Shown here: positions 12,046-23,599 of the stretch, in pieces
Position numbering within the stretch: the first letter of the stretch is position 1
Layout: every line of letters starts with the position of its first letter
NCBI GenBank assembly: GCA_963978545.1
Contig: OZ021723.1
Span: forward strand, 95,276,002 to 95,340,001
Reading direction: 5' to 3'
Length of the DNA: 64,000 bases
DNA from: Linyphia triangularis
Taxonomy: Eukaryota > Arthropoda > Arachnida > Araneae > Linyphiidae
Position numbers and translations under genes: made by a program
Notes under the pieces: generated by a model
Databases searched by the model: none
Told to the model about the DNA's origin: nothing
What the model saw: the letters and a program-made list of their open reading frames with translations, nothing else

Positions 12046-12992
12046 TAAAAAATAGTAAGCAATGCAATATGAAATATAGTGCAACGTTCAAGAATTTGTA
12101 TGTAATTGTTCATAATGTAAATGTTTGATAAATTCGAACTCTACTTTAGTTCTCAATCACTTTTAATTATAGCTACGCTTTTAATTATTTTTATTAACAT
12201 AAAATTGTAAATACTATCGGAAATTCAAGCTTCAAAGTAGTGGAAAGGGTTAGGTTTATTTGAATATTTTTAGAATTTTTGAGAATGTCACCAATCTATA
12301 AGCGCCACGCGTGAGAAGTGATCAAGGTCAGTTTAGTCCAGTTTCATCTATTGATTCTAATAATAATTACAACCATAATATATTTAAATATTATTAGGAA
12401 AAAGTATAACACATTGAAATATAAGTATATATTTACGCACAATATATCAAAATATAATCGATAATATTAAATATTGAAATATATTTTGCAATGCAATATA
12501 CTGAAATACAGAGCATACGTAATAAATTGAAAAACAGTTAATAATATATTAAAATATAGTACTTAAAGTATAATATTTCAATATTATAATTGTCAGCTAC
12601 AATATATTCTTCAGAATTGAAGGAAAAGAAATTGATAGGCACCAGCCTCTATTTTCAACCCGCCATTTTGTTAGAGCTTTGGCACAATCCAATGATTCCC
12701 CTGTTATGACATCGACACTTTAGTTGAACAAGCCACGGGGGTCCTTAATATAGTTTAACAAGTGCTTACTTATTATTCCACAAATTGAGAGATTTAAATA
12801 CTGAAAGACTATTGTTTAATCCCAAAATAATATGTGTTTTTACGAGCGGTTATAAATAGTAAGTAAATAAATGACTAAATAATATCCACTGAGGATGTTA
12901 GTTGATCGATTTTTACTGTATTTGGTAATATTAATTGATGCTAAAAAACCTAGTTTTTCCAAACTCTTTGACAGCATTCTTCTTTTTAATGA
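12046..12992. other. AT-rich stretch with scattered array-like motifs
   Basis: Beyond the 27-bp array the sequence still contains scattered ATTGAAATATA motifs to about 12600, then plain AT-rich sequence up to the GC-rich insertion. No gene. Confidence 0.5.
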
Positions 12993-13008
12993 GTGTATAG
13001 AATGGTAA

Positions 13009-13345
13009 CCGGAAGGTTATCGTCCCACCCCAGGTTAGGGGTATTCGAAGTTGGACCATGAAGACGGCAACGTAAGCGACAGAATTGCCCGCCCAGCTTG
13101 AGAGTAGCGAATGCCATCATCCCGCAGGGATCTAAGCAATCCGCCCCGCGCTGCCCCCCAGTGACAGCCACTACAAAGTGACCCTCAGATAGGGGCATGA
13201 TCCGTTTTGATTTCCGCAGGAGTGCGGGGAATAAGCAGAGCACCCAAATTTGCTAGGGAGACTGACCACCGCTCCCCCATCTCCTGCGAGGCTCAGGCGC
13301 CCCGGGATCGCCACACCCGTACTCACCGAAGCGAGCCCCTGGGGG
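13009..13345 (-). mobile_element. GC-rich retroposed insertion with 16-bp target-site duplication
   Basis: 337 bp of markedly GC-rich sequence flanked by a perfect direct repeat GTGTATAGAATGGTAA at 12993-13008 and 13346-13361. A duplication of this length indicates target-primed reverse transcription. Read on the minus strand, the insert starts near CCCCCAGGGGCTCGCTTCGG, holds several short inverted repeats and runs to CGATAACCTTCCGG. There is no poly(A) or simple-repeat tail. I suspect a 5'-UTR-derived or internally deleted non-LTR element, or a SINE-like retroposon. Strand is inferred and the family is not recognised. Confidence 0.7.
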
Positions 13346-13432
13346 GTGTATAGAATGGTAAAACGAGAATCCGCAAAGACTTGGTATAGTTTGTGAACAA
13401 AAGTATAAGAGCCCTCTCAAAATAAACATGGG

Positions 13433-14150
13433 TTTGGAACATCGCACAACTTTCAATTACACTATAATACCGACATGGATTTGTGTCCTCTACCTTATTT
13501 ATATTTTCATCTTTCATTTAGTAAAAGTTTAAAGTTTGGCGATATTTTTTGCAATAACTCTTGTATGGGTCTTTAATAAAAAAAAAAAAAAAAACTCGTC
13601 AAAATGATGATTTTGGCGATATACTGACCGATAATTATTTTATTATCCTTTCTTGTGAGTGAAACTGAGCAGAGAAGAAAAAACGATCGTTGATGACTTA
13701 TGCTCATGGAAAGAGAACTCTGTGTTAAAGGCATTCGTTTTTCCACTTTTACTCCATTGAAATATTTTTACGGGAATCTCGGTGGTGGGGATGTTTAGAA
13801 CACCTTAAGAGGCATTACCAAAGCGATTCTGACAAACAAAACAAAATCATTTAAACCGTTTTTTAGCAATTACTGAAAAACACGATTTTTTAATTGCAGT
13901 TACCCTGTGCGCTTGCTCGATTTTGACGAAAACCTTAATGGTAGGTTCTTGTGTCATCAAAAAGCCGCATACTAAATTTGAACATCGTAAGTCCATTTGT
14001 TCGGGAGTTATGCTGACCACGCACACACATCCAGACATACATTTTTTTCTAGATCGCTTTTTTGAAATAGGATGTTCCAAAACGAGTAGAAATGGGAAAG
14101 AAATAAAAAAATTATCGAATACTATACATTATGTATGCATATGGGTAATT
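13433..14150 (-). repeat. Interspersed repeat family B, copy 2
   Basis: Inverted relative to copy 1, with all landmarks present in mirror order: GGAACATCGCACAACTTTCA near 13436, AACGATCGTTGATGA near 13683, GATGTTTAGAACACCTTAAG near 13789, and GGATGTTCCAAAACGAGTAG near 14070. A poly(A) run at 13578-13593 sits inside it. With copy 1 it forms a long inverted pair about 4 kb apart. Confidence 0.75.
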
Positions 14151-15055
14151 GAAAGTAATACATGTGGTAATAATTTATATACATGAAGGAATAGCTAATA
14201 CCTTGTGTTCAACAGTGAATATTTAGTTTATTCATTTAGAATTTATTTGGAAGAATGTAATATTGTAACTAAAAATTACGAAAGAAGATATCACTCGGTA
14301 TGTTTATCTATTTCAAATATTTATATTGAATTATGAGAATCTAATTATCCTGACAACATAAACTAAAATTGAAGATGAATGAAATAAGAGTCCCGAGGGT
14401 TTATTAAGAATTTATTTATTAGCAATTGCAATTTAATCAAAGCACTTTTTAGTCCATGATTCCATCGCAAGAATTCATCTACAATTTTTCCTAACGTCGT
14501 TAATAATTATTTTTTGAATTCTTGTTATTTCCTAGTTCTTTTTTTTTAATCAAGCTATAAAACTGGGTAAAATAAGACTTACGTTTGTATATCCCTATAC
14601 ATGAATTTTAAATGGTAAATGATAATTAACCAGAAAGGTTTTCTTATTTTGACAAAGCAAGTCTTGCATAAATGTAATTAAAATTTTAAATAAACAACGA
14701 ACATCAAAAACGAGAAAATTTTAGATATATAGGCTTTTGAGGCTTTATATTCTTAACGAATTGAAAATTCTTTTGGTCCTTATTTCTGGTACTTCTGGTT
14801 AAATTTCGGTATGGTTACTCATCTCTGTGAGACCTTTTTGCATGTGTTTATACCATTTATAATTTTGCTTGAGAATACTGGAATTGACACAAGTCAGACT
14901 TAATTAGACTTTGTATAAGCTCTTTACCAGATTAGAATAGAGTGAAAGCTGAATTCCTAATTCATTGAAACATTCCGAATAACACCTAGAAACATTTCAA
15001 TATGCTTGAAATATATAAATATGATATTAATAACTTACACATTACTTTTTATGAA
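14151..15055. other. AT-rich stretch without recognised feature
   Basis: No gene, RNA or repeat boundary is supported between family B copy 2 and the hairpin at 15078. Confidence 0.6.
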
Positions 15056-15077
15056 CCATTTTAAAGTGTAAGAAAAT

Positions 15078-15113
15078 GTTCCATCCCTACCCCACGAGAG
15101 GGAGGGATGGAAC
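15078..15113. repeat. Strong hairpin with GTTCCATCCCT stem
   Basis: Perfect 11-bp arms GTTCCATCCCT (15078-15088) and AGGGATGGAAC (15103-15113) around a 14-base loop containing CCCC. The arm equals the terminal inverted repeat of the hAT element at 38774 (TAGGGATGGAAC) but in outward orientation, so this is not a normal element end. Similar CCCC-loop hairpins lie at 19305 and 63138. Confidence 0.8.
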
Positions 15114-15266
15114 ACGTTTTTTAAAAGTTGAAATTCACTCATAATTTTCGAAAAAAAAAATATATATTAAAAATTGAAAAAGACAGTTTTTCATTCTTAT
15201 ACTAAGGTTTGTTGTATATTACAACATTTATTTTACATAACAGATTTTGAGAAATCCAAATCAAAC

Positions 15267-15449
15267 CCAGTCGACCAAACGGTACAGTAGTTAGCATACT
15301 AGCTTCTAGATCACGAGGTTGCGGGTTCGAGTCCCGTGTAAGGCATGGTTGTTTGTAAATATATGTTGGTTTGTCAAATGACGAATGTTTCGGCGCATAT
15401 ATCCCTCGTGTTGCTGACGGTGCCAGATAATCTGAAAACAACCAACCAA
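15267..15449 (+). mobile_element. tRNA-derived SINE (family I), copy 1
   Basis: 183-bp retroposon flanked by CCAAATCAAAC at 15256-15266 and 15450-15460. The head is tRNA-like: an A-box region around 15284 (here mutated to ACAGTAGTTAGCATAC) and a clear B box GGTTCGAGTCC at 15324-15334. The tRNA-unrelated body contains TATGTTGG, GACGAATGTTTC, CTCGTGTTGCTGACGG and CAGATAATCTGAAAACAACC. The tail is AACAACCAACCAAC. RNA polymerase III would transcribe it from the internal boxes; movement needs a LINE reverse transcriptase. Antisense frames through it give strings such as RDSNPQPRDLE, which are not a gene. Confidence 0.93.
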
Positions 15450-16106
15450 CCAAATCAAACACAAAGTGTGTCTGTTTATGAATAGTTCCGCTGACCATCT
15501 TTTGTGAATGCATCTCGGCATTGATGTCTTCTTGGCCAATGATGGAAAAATTAGGTTCTTGAGGGTAGATAAAGTTTTTTTTTTCACAAAGAGTATTTTA
15601 AAGTTCTCCAACCCCACCCTTTGTCATGGTGTCTCATCCCTCCCTCTACATAAAATTTCAGTAAAAGAGCTTTCTGATAGAAATAAGTTGATTTTAGACT
15701 TCTTGGTCAATGACGGAATAACTGGAGATTCAGTAAAGTAAAGTTATTGAGATTACAAAACATTAAGAACCATTATGTTAGCAACAGTGAATGAGACTTA
15801 TTGCAAATTTGATCGCTTGTATACTTTCGGTGTTGTAAAATAGCTTTTTTGTTACATAAGCTCAAATGGACCTGTAACTAAAACGATTCTTTGCAATAAA
15901 TATGATACAATGCTTTCTCTACTTAGTGCAAAAGTCAGAAATGTAAATCATCATTTCTTTTTGGCATAATTGTTGGTGTTTCATTCCACCCTACTCTCCC
16001 CTATAAGCTGATTCTATAATTTAAGTTCAACTTCAAAAAATGTAAAATAAGAACCGCAGGTCAGAATGAACTAAAATTTGACCAACATATACTCGAAGAA
16101 AGAAGA

Positions 16107-16138
16107 AATGGGGGGAGGGGGGGAAAGGGGGGGGGGAA
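16107..16138. repeat. G-rich run
   Basis: Nearly uninterrupted G with a few A (GGGGGGAGGGGGGGAAAGGG and onward). It has G-quadruplex-forming composition. No associated gene. Confidence 0.85.
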
Positions 16139-16479
16139 TAATTTAAAAAAAATTCAGTCAGATTTCTGGTTATCTTTCGGATAACTCTGACGAGTGTTTC
16201 TTTTTTTATAATTTTTTGAAAGTTGAGCTTAAATTAAAATCATCCTATAAATCAACTATATGGTTTGCCACAATTTTTAATAAATGCTTTCAAAATTTTT
16301 ATTTGTAACTGTTAAATGTGTTTCTAATATACTGTAGTAAGATTATCACAATAAAATAGTTGGATGTTTATTTTATTTTTAAGCTACAAAACTGATTACC
16401 AGTGCGGTTGGTTCACTCAGGAAACTTGAAAGAAAACTCAGGAACTCAGAAAATAGTGAGTTGCAGTATAAAACGTTTG

Positions 16480-17110
16480 GAGTATAATGTATAAAGATGT
16501 TTAACATTTCAAGTTTATAATAATATAACCCATAAAAACAAATTTTTTTTAATATAAATCCCTTATAAGCATTACCAATTTTTATATTCATTAACATAGG
16601 GCATCTAATTTTAAATATTAAAAGCATCTCTTCAGTAAAATATGTTTCAAACTACGCTTCAAAATTTATTTATTAAAAATGAATGTGAATTTATGCCTTC
16701 TCATCCAAATATCTTTTATTAATTTTGATTAAAATAATTTTAGAAACAGAAAGGAGTTTCAACAATGATCGGTTATAATTCTTTCACTTACAGCGTTACT
16801 ACGCAACGCAACGTTGAATTGACTGTACCGCACTCCGTAATAAATTTATACATTAGCGTCCAATTATCTTTTACTTATTCCGATTAAAATTATTTTGGCA
16901 ACAGGAAAGAGTTTCAACAGTGATCGGTCAAATGGGATTATTTAGTATTCCAAAACGACTATAAAAACTTGTGTAAAAGCCATCTTTTAGTGACAGTGAC
17001 AGACCTCAAAACTTGATAGAATACATTGGCATCGGCAACGAATCTATTTGCCAGATTTCATCCAGATCAGATAATGACAAGTAGGCTAATTAGGCTTCCG
17101 CAGATTTTCC
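16480..17110 (-). repeat. Interspersed repeat family A, copy 2
   Basis: Reverse orientation relative to the 1.6-kb copy. Landmarks are ATAACCCATAAAAACAAA near 16526, ACTACGCTTCAAAATTTATT near 16651, GTTTCAACAATGATCGG near 16758 and again (GTTTCAACAGTGATCGG) near 16911, CTTGATAGAATACATTGGC near 17012, and CAGATTTCATCCAGATC near 17053. The middle block is duplicated about 150 bp apart. The left boundary could lie further left, to about 16340. Confidence 0.7.
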
Positions 17111-17224
17111 CGGCAAACCACAAATAAACCAAATCAAATTGAAGTTATTGTAAAGGATTTGAAAACAATTGTACCATTTTAATCAGCAAATAAAAAATAT
17201 CAAACCATTATGAATATATAAACG

Positions 17225-17537
17225 AAATGACAAAATATTTTTTTTTATTTTTGGCTCGTGGAGTATCGTTGATACAGAGTTTTCTGCCCTTGAGCATCAA
17301 CCATCAACGATTGGTTTTTTCTGCTTCACGCACAAGAAAATACAATGTAATCTCTATCGAATTACATCGTCAATTTCACCATCTTGGCGGGGTTTTTGTC
17401 ATCTACGTAAAGTTATCTCCAAACTGGCCATTTTTATCTAAATAAGTGAAAATATGAAAAAGGTAAATAACTCCATAAATTTTAATGCAGTGACCACTGT
17501 TATAGTGTAATTAAAAGTCGTGCGTTGTTCCACACCC
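17225..17537 (+). repeat. Interspersed repeat family B, copy 3 (partial)
   Basis: Right half only. CATCAACGATTGGTTTTTTC near 17302, AAACTGGCCATTTTTATCTA near 17420, and the end GTTCCACACCCCTAG at about 17525-17539. The left half, including the GTCTGT tract, is missing. It lies about 100 bp from family A copy 2. Confidence 0.75.
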
Positions 17538-17539
17538 CT

Positions 17540-19156
17540 AGTTATAACAGTGAAATGTGTAAATCCCTTCTCTACCTGCATTAGGTTTCAGTTCCTCTGC
17601 CTCAGAATGGCTTGTTTGATACATTCCAATGAATTATTCACGGCCATCCTACTCAGTATCTCCCCCAGCTGTATGCATAAGTTAAATTTGTCAATAGCTC
17701 AAGGTTCCACGTATCATCATCGTTGCACCAACAATGTCCAATCAAACTCAATACTGCTTCGAGAACAATCAGATACTTTAATAACATTGACTTTCAGTGT
17801 GTTATTTTCTTTTCATAAACGCCTCAAGTGAATACAGTTCGGAAATATACTTGGAGCATCCTAATGCTATTTTTGGCGAAAAAAATTTGTTGAAAGAGAA
17901 ACGAGCTCACTAATGATGCCCCAAATAATATCCTCAGGTTGTGTAAAAAACCGATTGAGAGTAGGGATACGTGATAGAAAGAAATATTATAATAAAATAT
18001 AAAAGAAATGAAGCAGTTAGCAGAGATCGACATTTAGCAAATAAAATTTTGACTTTTCTCCAAATTCACACTTCTAATGAGTTGAAAAGGTAAAATTGGT
18101 TTGCTTTCGATTCAAAATTGTTATACTCTATTCATGAAGGATTTTTTAATCTAGTCTTGAAATTTAAATAAGTTTTGTATTTTATACATTCCTGATAGGG
18201 CTCATTTTTAAGGGATAAATGAAAGGGTTGTCTATCTCGATAAGGCTTCGTGAGGCTTGTTAGAGACACCTGACAAGTTATTAATTTATGCTAAATAAAT
18301 TAATTTTTTATCAATGTATAAGCTTACAACTAGATAATAAAAATCTTGAGCTAAGCTCTCAACTCTATAAAACAACGAGACAATCATAAATTTTTTCAAA
18401 CGCAAAGGCTTATAGACCACAACGAGCACCCACCAACGCGAATCCACATAGCTAGTTATAATATTGCGACCGAAAGTCAATTTGCAACTTGCACATACAA
18501 ACATCTCATTTCAGACATGAGAGACTTGTAGATCTCAAATTAAGGACTTGGATGTCCCATTACACACTCGAGCCATTAATCATTTTGAAAGTCTCAGTAA
18601 GATAAATAGATTCACAAAAGACTCTGGAATTCTGAATGGAACCCCTTGAATGTGCGACCTGAAGAGTGCTTGCAAAGCTACTTTTAAAGCAGTTCATGTT
18701 TCAGGGCCAAATCGTACTACCAAGTTTCAGTAACAAGACCTCCCCATCTCATCCAATGGTTTCAATCTTTTTACATAATTAATTGGCGAACAGTTTTTTC
18801 GGAAAAATTATCGTCAAACTTTCCTACTCAGAGGAATTTTTTGAAATAAAATAACACATAACACATTACTTTAGTGTTTTATAACACTAAAGTAACCATT
18901 TATAATACTAAATGTCACCAGATTTTACATGCTTGCTATCTTCACCTTTAATAAACGATTCCCATGTAGGTAAAACAAATTTTGATGATTTGTAAAATTC
19001 TTATTCATATTATTTCTGGGTCAAATCATTGAGAAATATAAAAAGATGTCTAACAACGGGAACCTCTGTGTTAAAATTGCAATTTAGTAGCAGTGACTGT
19101 CGAAATTCAATTAAGGTATACAGGATCTGTTTCGAATTCTAGAAGAACGACTGATT
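17540..19156. other. Unassigned stretch; no gene supported
   Basis: An open plus-strand frame of 103 codons at 17520-17831 overlaps the family B end and has no domain. At 18868-18895 there is a short palindrome TACTTTAGTGTT..AACACTAAAGTA. Nothing else is recognisable. Confidence 0.55.
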
Positions 19157-19179
19157 TCTCCTCTCTCTCTCTCTCTCTC

Positions 19180-19226
<47 letters not shown>
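19157..19226. repeat. Compound microsatellite (CT)n-(TTA)n
   Basis: About 11 CT units directly followed by about 15 TTA units. Confidence 0.97.
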
Positions 19227-19227
<1 letters not shown>

Positions 19228-19304
19228 TTTTTATTGATAGATTTGAGTACCATTTTCGAGGAATAGAAATTTCAGGAAAAATGCTTTTCTGATGTCATAA
19301 AAAT

Positions 19305-19340
19305 GTTACAACTAACCCCGGTTACGGAGCAAGTTGTAAC
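19305..19340. repeat. Hairpin with GTTACAACT stem and CCCC loop
   Basis: Perfect 9-bp arms GTTACAACT (19305-19313) and AGTTGTAAC (19332-19340). The loop contains AACCCCGGTTACGGAG. It has the same layout as the hairpins at 15078 and 63138. Confidence 0.75.
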
Positions 19341-19352
19341 AGTTATAGGGGC

Positions 19353-20954
19353 ATGTTTTATCACGGGTTAAAAACGAGAAAACGTTCGAAGAAATTGCTT
19401 TATTTACCTATTTGGATGAGCAACTATTTCCATTTAATATCCGCATATGCATCGAGTTATCAGAATCACAATTTTGACTCACTAATAGTGATTCAGCACT
19501 ATACTATTAGACAACACACCCTGAATTTACTGAACCCAAAAGCTACCTCCATTTTGAAAACGCTATATCAAAAGGTGAGAGCCATATTCTTCTTGTAACA
19601 CGTGGCATTCCATATTTGTAAAGAGTCCTTTAAAACGGTATTTTGTTTGTTGTGTGTACAAGCAATTTCAATACTCTGGAGAATCAAAAACATACTTTGA
19701 AAAAACATACTTCATCAAAAAATAACAAAGTTCCATATTTTAAGCTACGTTCAATATTAGCTCCTACCGTTTTGTGTACTGGTTCAACACTACACTTACC
19801 TATGATAATATGCACTTTGCCACTATATGGTGTTTATCGGAAAAGTTATTTGGTTTATTACAACCAAACCCTGCTATTTTTAGACCCGGTTTTTCAAATT
19901 TTAATTTTAAAAAATATGTCTATTATTACCGAAAATCCAATATAAATAACGGTTTTTTAAATGTTTTTGAATTGAAAAATTTTGAATCATTGGTTTTGCA
20001 ACTCGTGTTTTTCATTACCCTACAAGAAAAAATTTAGCTTCAGGCATTACTTATCTTCCTGCACTTTCCAAATATCTAGAGATGAGAGCAGCCAAGCGAC
20101 ATGTTATTAAAAAGTAATTTCATAATTTAAACTTTATGCGAATGAAAACTAAACAAGCAATATTTAGAAAACTTATGAGACGAGGAAAACTTAGGTCGAG
20201 TTTAAAATTATTTTAAATGCAATAACAATTCTTCTCCCCAAGGGTAACAGACACTAACTTCTCATGTTCCTTATTTTATATGATAACAAATCAAAATTCG
20301 AAATTGCTTTCTCTTCTAGTCATTGTTAGTCTCTTGAAATGGATATATCTTCATCATAAAGCTTCCTATGAGACAAATTTGCATACTTTTATAAGGAAAC
20401 ATGAATAATATCGCAAACAGAGCTTGAAGTTTAATAAAAAATGAAGATAATGTCGAGTTAGAAGTAGGATTCTGGCTTCAATATCGTTCACCATTTGGTT
20501 GTTGAAGGAATTGATGTTATTTTGTAGCGGTCATTGAATGGAAATCGAGTTACAATTTGTCAAATTTAAAATGCTCAAATTTAAGTTTTTAAAATCTTAT
20601 TTATTCGATAAAATTACGTTATTTGACTCTCTTGTATCAATACATGATTTCCCATTTCTGGAGTATGTTTCGAACTTTAAAACTCGGCGAATAAGACAAT
20701 GATACAATTTAGAGGTACGCATTTCTTAAAATCATTCTTATTTAAACTTTGAAACTTATCTTAAAGATACAATTGTCAAAATATAAGATTCGTATTTTAC
20801 AAATTATAAATATACACTTGTTTAGAATATGAAGTAATGTAAAATAATATTCTAAACACGAACAATTTTAAACCAGCATGATCGCAGTGATACCAGATAG
20901 CAATTGACCTGTGACGTTACATGCATAATCTTCATCGTTATTTTTAAATCCTTT
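19353..20954. other. Unassigned stretch; no gene supported
   Basis: Plus-strand frames of 81-100 codons between 19353 and 20037 overlap one another in different phases and contain no recognisable domain or codon signal. The rest is AT-rich. Confidence 0.5.
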
Positions 20955-21545
20955 ATATTAACTTCGATTTTGGGTGTGTCGATGGGCAAATCTGAGAACC
21001 CTTAATTAACCCCCTTGTCGTCATCCAATCGGGCTGAAACTTAGCAGATAGATTCGATGTCGATGACAATGCATTCGATAAAATTTTGAGGCTGTTACTG
21101 TCATTAAAAGGTAGCTTTTACGGTATACTAATAAACCAAATTGCAGTCATCCAATCTCACTAAAATAGCCTTTTACCGATCATCGTTGAAACTCTTTCCT
21201 ATATTGCCAACAATCTTTTAATAAATAAATAATAAAACTACTTTAATCAGGATAAATAAATGATATTTGGATGCGAGAGCATAAATTCACGTTCATTTAT
21301 ATTAACTAAATTTTTAAACATATTCACGTTCATTTTTAATAAATACATTTTGAAACATAGTTTGTTGCACATTTTGTTGATAGAAATGTTTTTGATACTT
21401 AAAATTAGATGCAAACGCCAAGCACGCGCTATTTACTTACTGTAAATGAATCTAAAAATTGGCCATGCATATAAAGGATTTATATTGAAAGCTTTGTTTT
21501 TATGGGTAATATTATTTTTTCAGAAGTAAATTATCGTCTGCATCA
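20955..21545 (+). repeat. Interspersed repeat family A, copy 3
   Basis: It opens with GATTTTGGGTGTGTCGATGG, then TTAATTAACCCCCTTGTCGT, ATCCAATCGGGCTGAAACTT and GATGTCGATGACAATGCATT. It ends with TTGGCCATGCATATAAAGGA and TTATGGGTAATATTATTTTT. The order is the same as in the 1.6-kb copy but with fewer tandem head units. An internal duplication of ATTCACGTTCATTT occurs near 21284 and 21322. Confidence 0.75.
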
Positions 21546-21615
21546 GTTTTAAACTAATGCAGTGCAAAATGGATCTTCTTTAAGCATGACTGTTTTGTAG
21601 TCAATTGCTGTGTTA

Positions 21616-21852
21616 AGCCTGATTTACACGCTACCAGTCGGGCCTCCAGTTTAGATCGCCAGTCAGTGACGTCACCAGGCTACTGGTTCCAGTAAACCAA
21701 ACATTTTCTATTTACTGACGCCTGCGACTCCGATCAACCAATCACGTGCGCTCTCCCGTGATCACCGATAGACGGCGCAACGGTCGCTTAGCTGACGTCA
21801 CAGAACTGGCGATCTAAACTAGAGGCCCGACTGGTAGCGTGTAAATCCGACT
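21616..21852. mobile_element. PIF/Harbinger-type MITE, copy 1
   Basis: 237-bp element between TTA target-site duplications (21613-21615 and 21853-21855). The terminal inverted repeats are about 47 bp with three mismatches; they begin AGCCTGATTTACACGCTACC on the left and AGTCGGATTTACACGCTACC on the right (reverse complement). A 3-bp TTA/TWA duplication with long TIRs fits PIF/Harbinger. The interior holds TGACGTCA-type palindromes and no open frame. A second copy lies at 34824. Confidence 0.88.
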
Positions 21853-23102
21853 TTAGTTGGAAAAAGAAATGTGAATTGTGATTAACAAAAGGATTGTGAA
21901 TGTTCCAATATGTAACTAAAGGTGTATTCTTGTTCCTTACTAGCATGTTCAAAGTGTTGCTGTACTATGGCAAAAAAAATGGCTTGGATAATTTCCATTG
22001 TTATTTATTTTTTATAGCGATTTTTCGGATTTTTGATCCGACATATACCAAAGCAGCAACAATTCATATTCAACGTCTCTCTCAAATCGACTTTGTTATT
22101 CCTTATTCTGTTGTATTGAGGGCCTTAGATGGTGAGCGCTGGTGATATAAAATTCTTCTCTCTATAATCCATTATCTTTAAAGTAAAGAATTGCGAAAAT
22201 TGATACTGATACTCAATTACCCCTCTATCCCAACTATATATCCAACTCGATTTGTGTTTCTTAGTAGACTGTGGCACAAACCGTGCGAACCTGATATTGG
22301 ACAAAACGCGAAATTTTATCCAATTCACCTATCAACAAGATATACATCTGAATAGCAAACCGGGAATTATATTTTCGGCTGATTAATTGTTTCGCGTTCG
22401 TACCAAGTCCCAAACAATCTAGATTAGTTTTCTAAACTGTTGCGAGGGGATTGCCATTATTAAATTGAAAAGTGCAACTGGGGCGAAGGAGTTATGGGGG
22501 GAGGGGTGAAGTTACAATATATCTTATTGAGAAATTAGGTATTATTAGAGCAATAGAAAATGTCCGTTTATTACTTCAGTAACTTTGAATAATGTCACGA
22601 ACTTTGAGAATCATGCAATGAATCATTTATAATTGATGATAATTATCCTTTATTGATTCTTGTAGCATTATATTTGTTGTGATAAATTTCATCGCGTGGT
22701 TGTTACTCAATCCTAAGATCATTAAGAGTCTACAGTAATCCAATACTTAATCCCACTTATTAAAAATATTTAGTCGATGTCGGTGAGTGTTATTGATTTA
22801 TCAGTGTCCCTAACTATTTAACGGGAGTGATTGGGAAAGTTTTAGAACGAAAGTTTTTACTTTTTTAAATATTCTATTTCATGGAACTATGAGAGTGAAT
22901 TTTAGTATCAATCTAAATTTGTCATTAAGTATGTATTGAATTATTTCTGTAATTGAAAATGTAAAATATTTTGCCACGTCATTCCATTTTGAGCAGTTGA
23001 TGTATTTTGATAGGATTTCACTTAAAAAACAAGATCGAAACATGTGATCTATTTTTATAAAAAAAAATTTATCTAAATTCAGAAATTTAATAATCCATTA
23101 AT

Positions 23103-23104
<2 letters not shown>
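21853..23104. other. AT-rich stretch without recognised feature
   Basis: An open frame of 81 codons at 21900-22145 has no identifiable domain. No repeat boundary was identified. Confidence 0.5.

Positions 23105-23137
<33 letters not shown>
23105..23137. repeat. Poly(T) tract
   Basis: 33 consecutive T residues. Confidence 0.93.
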
Positions 23138-23141
<4 letters not shown>

Positions 23142-23281
23142 AAAAAGTTTAAGTTCAATTGATAACAGAACGATGCTGTTTTCATATAAAAAGGTTTTAG
23201 TATCATATTTTTCCTCACTACAAGGAATAACTAATAATAGATTATTCACTATCTTAGTTCTTAATATTTAGCTAGAAAGCA

Positions 23282-23309
<28 letters not shown>
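23282..23309. repeat. Poly(T) tract
   Basis: 28 consecutive T residues, about 145 bp from the previous tract. Confidence 0.93.
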
Positions 23310-23317
<8 letters not shown>

Positions 23318-23599
23318 ATTATTTACCTTTGTAAGGGAAAGATTTTTCCATGGAAACTGCATTGTCTTAATATGGTTATAAAGATAACTCAATTATTCAA
23401 ACCCTCGTTTATTTTCGAATCAGTTTGAATGTAAAGATAAATTTTTCTGCGAAAATCACTGATTAATAAAGTTAATATATTTATAATTATCAATTTTTCA
23501 AACTATTTATTTCATGTACATTAATCATTACTAATATATTTTTCATATTATTTGTTTCGAATAAATGTTCAGTTCGTGTTAAATAGTTTCAATCAAATT

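Larger units (their letters stand above)
15056..16003. mobile_element. Possible TAGGGGAG-ended repeat, interrupted by a SINE
   Basis: The right edge, reverse complemented, reads TAGGGGAGAGTAGGGTGG (ending at 16003). Related CATCCCT/CCACCC strings occur at 15081, 15634 and 15978. An imperfect internal duplication of about 165 bp is visible: CTTCTTGGCCAATGATGGAA at 15528 and CTTCTTGGTCAATGACGGAA at 15698. SINE copy 1 was inserted into the left half. The left end is uncertain; 15056 is a guess placed just before the hairpin. Confidence 0.35.

Noticed and set aside
15078..15113. End of a hAT element of the 38774 family
   Set aside because: The TIR-like arms point outward over a 14-base loop and no GGATATCCG motifs or 8-bp duplication accompany them, so I list it as a hairpin instead.
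15267..15340. Possible functional tRNA gene
   Set aside because: It has A and B boxes, but the acceptor and anticodon stems do not pair properly and it is the head of a retroposed SINE.
15202..15617. Overlapping 103-codon minus-strand frames with RDSNPQPRDLE-like strings
   Set aside because: They are antisense translations of SINE copy 1; the same strings appear antisense to the other SINE copies.
17520..17831. 103-codon plus-strand frame
   Set aside because: Its beginning is the family B end; the rest shows no domain and no splice or promoter context.
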